Shown here: positions 63,223-64,000 of the stretch, piece by piece
How the letters are laid out: every line of letters begins with the position of its first letter
Position numbering within the stretch: position 1 is the stretch's first letter
DNA from: Candidatus Mycoplasma haematohominis
GTDB lineage: Bacteria > Bacillota_I > Bacilli_A > Mycoplasmatales > Mycoplasmoidaceae
Assembly (NCBI RefSeq): GCF_902712995.1
Contig: NZ_CACTIB010000031.1
Coordinates: forward strand, 62,001 to 126,000
DNA: 64,000 nucleotides
Reading direction: 5' to 3'
Translations under genes and position numbers: made by a program
The notes under the pieces: generated by a model
What the model was told of the DNA's origin: nothing
Database searches by the model: none
Seen by the model: the letters and a program-made list of their open reading frames with translations, nothing else

Positions 63223-64000
63223 ATGGCTATAGCTAAACCTGCAATTGCTGCCGGAGCAGTTATTGCTGCATTAATTGGAACAGGTTTCGGGGTTGGTAGT
63301 TATTTCTATGTCCCTGATATGCCAACTTATATTACTGTTTCTCAATTGAATGGAAGCTTAGCTTCTACTTATACAACTAACACAATTGGAAATGTACAGC
63401 AGAAATACTTTGTTGATCCTAATGATTCAAGTAATAAACAATGATGAGAATGAACTTTTAAATATATTTTCTTCTGATCTTCAAAAGATCAATTAAGTAC
63501 GGAGTTCTCTAAAGTTACTGAAGCTTATTCTTCCAATACAGAAACAAGTGATAAGCATTTGAATAAGGTTTGTGAGACAGCTCTAAAGAAAGAAAAAACA
63601 CATTTTTCAAGTAATAATTCTAAATATGAAAATGATATGTGGAATTATTGTTCTGTATTTATAGTTAAACCAGTAACAATTGAAAATTCTAAGAAGAAAG
63701 AGAAGTATGAAGCAAATACATTTGGAGTAGAAAAAACTCACAATTTCATTTCTACTCAAGATTTAAGGAACGAATTTTTCTGAAGGGCAAGAAACGAAGA
63801 GTTTTTCTCAGAAAGCGGAGACAAATCAGGCAACACAGCTACAGCAAATTCTTTCTTCAAAAAATTTTATGATGACAATAAGAACAAACCAGATAACAGA
63901 TCTAATATAAAAGATCAGTGCGAAGCTGCTTATAAAAAGAGTTCTAGTTCTACAGGAAATAATGATTTAAATTTAGCAAATGTTAAGCAGTATTGTTCGT
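63223..64000 (+). CDS. two-module surface protein, group H (3' partial)
   Basis: Cut by the window end after 259 codons, inside the last FCS/YCS block (VKQYCS), so only a few residues are missing. Starts MAIAKPAIAAGAVIAALIGT. MPTYITVSQLNGSLASTY and VQQKYFVDPNDSSNKQWWEW, then FKYIFFWSS. Module 1 ends MWNYCSVFIVKP; module 2 FFWRARNEEFFSESG. Relatives at 18936 and 42425. Confidence 0.88.

Noticed and set aside
1..64000. Dozens of apparent truncations at TGA
   Set aside because: With TGA as Trp all but five or so genes are open. Conserved WW at the same place in all families shows the codon is sense.
1..64000. Search by eye for tRNA, rRNA or CRISPR repeats
   Set aside because: No cloverleaf-like GC-richer stretch, rRNA signature or regularly spaced direct repeat was seen in the gaps, which are short and AT-rich.

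Overview
The window looks like chromosome of a haemotropic Mycoplasma (hemoplasma). The DNA is AT-rich. UGA must be read as tryptophan (translation table 4): dozens of reading frames run straight through in-frame TGA, very often as the pair TGATGA, and stop cleanly only at TAA or TAG. Almost all genes are short (150-300 codons), start with a Gly/Ala-rich membrane segment, lie head to tail on the + strand and belong to a few paralogous families. Hemoplasma genomes are known to be filled with such uncharacterised paralogs. The species cannot be fixed from the sequence alone. I saw no rRNA, tRNA, CRISPR array, transposase or housekeeping gene.

Shared architecture: an N-terminal membrane anchor of about 25 residues is followed by one or two copies of a module of about 110 residues. 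A module reads (Y/F)xxYLVDP or LVSxxxxxN, then WW or FW, then F..L, then C..AY, then D followed by (Y/F)CS. I use letters for subgroups. Two-module groups: A (VWYALS and YGNYLVG), B (YGVS.LFT and DYKHYF), C (DF..HFVDA), E (YMVDPNN), F (LVAPFG or LVAPYG), G (DYFVDA or DYKRYFVD), H (YGKYLVDP), I (GGYALKGGLD), J (YLIYDN and YLLDP). One-module groups: D (MTPQ start), K1 and K2; K is a fusion of K1 and K2 type halves. L are divergent short relatives. M are larger proteins (362-442 residues) starting KIYL or similar. Outside this scheme are N (paired coiled-coil proteins on the minus strand) and O (FDP family, about 145-150 residues).

Layout: 1-7276 holds groups C, A, F and B, then a small singleton to 7688. 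7717-10566 is a minus-strand island of three coiled-coil or acidic proteins. 10868-14531 is a tandemly duplicated D-E-D block. 14746-19727 holds F-G-G-A-B-H; 19893-21657 a one-module gene, a G gene and a broken D gene. 21888-33165 is a run of 16 genes and 33340-41151 a run of 10 genes, with gaps of 9 bases or less and several TAATG overlaps; each run is preceded by a TGTTTATAAG element. 41283-44859 holds an O gene, K2, H, I, D and a tiny membrane ORF. 44978-49577 holds an M gene, a convergent minus-strand coiled-coil gene and three O copies (one broken). 49846-57488 is mixed, with two broken genes and one minus-strand gene. 57670-64000 holds a G gene, three M genes, a fragment, a J gene and an H gene cut by the window edge.

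How it fits together: this appears to be an archive of surface-exposed or secreted proteins that grows by segmental duplication and recombination at conserved gene starts. Most of the array seems to be transcribed as long polycistrons from few promoters. Broken copies (21165, 47922, 53043, 56772, 62355) show ongoing turnover. Functions, including any role in host attachment or antigen diversity, are inference.
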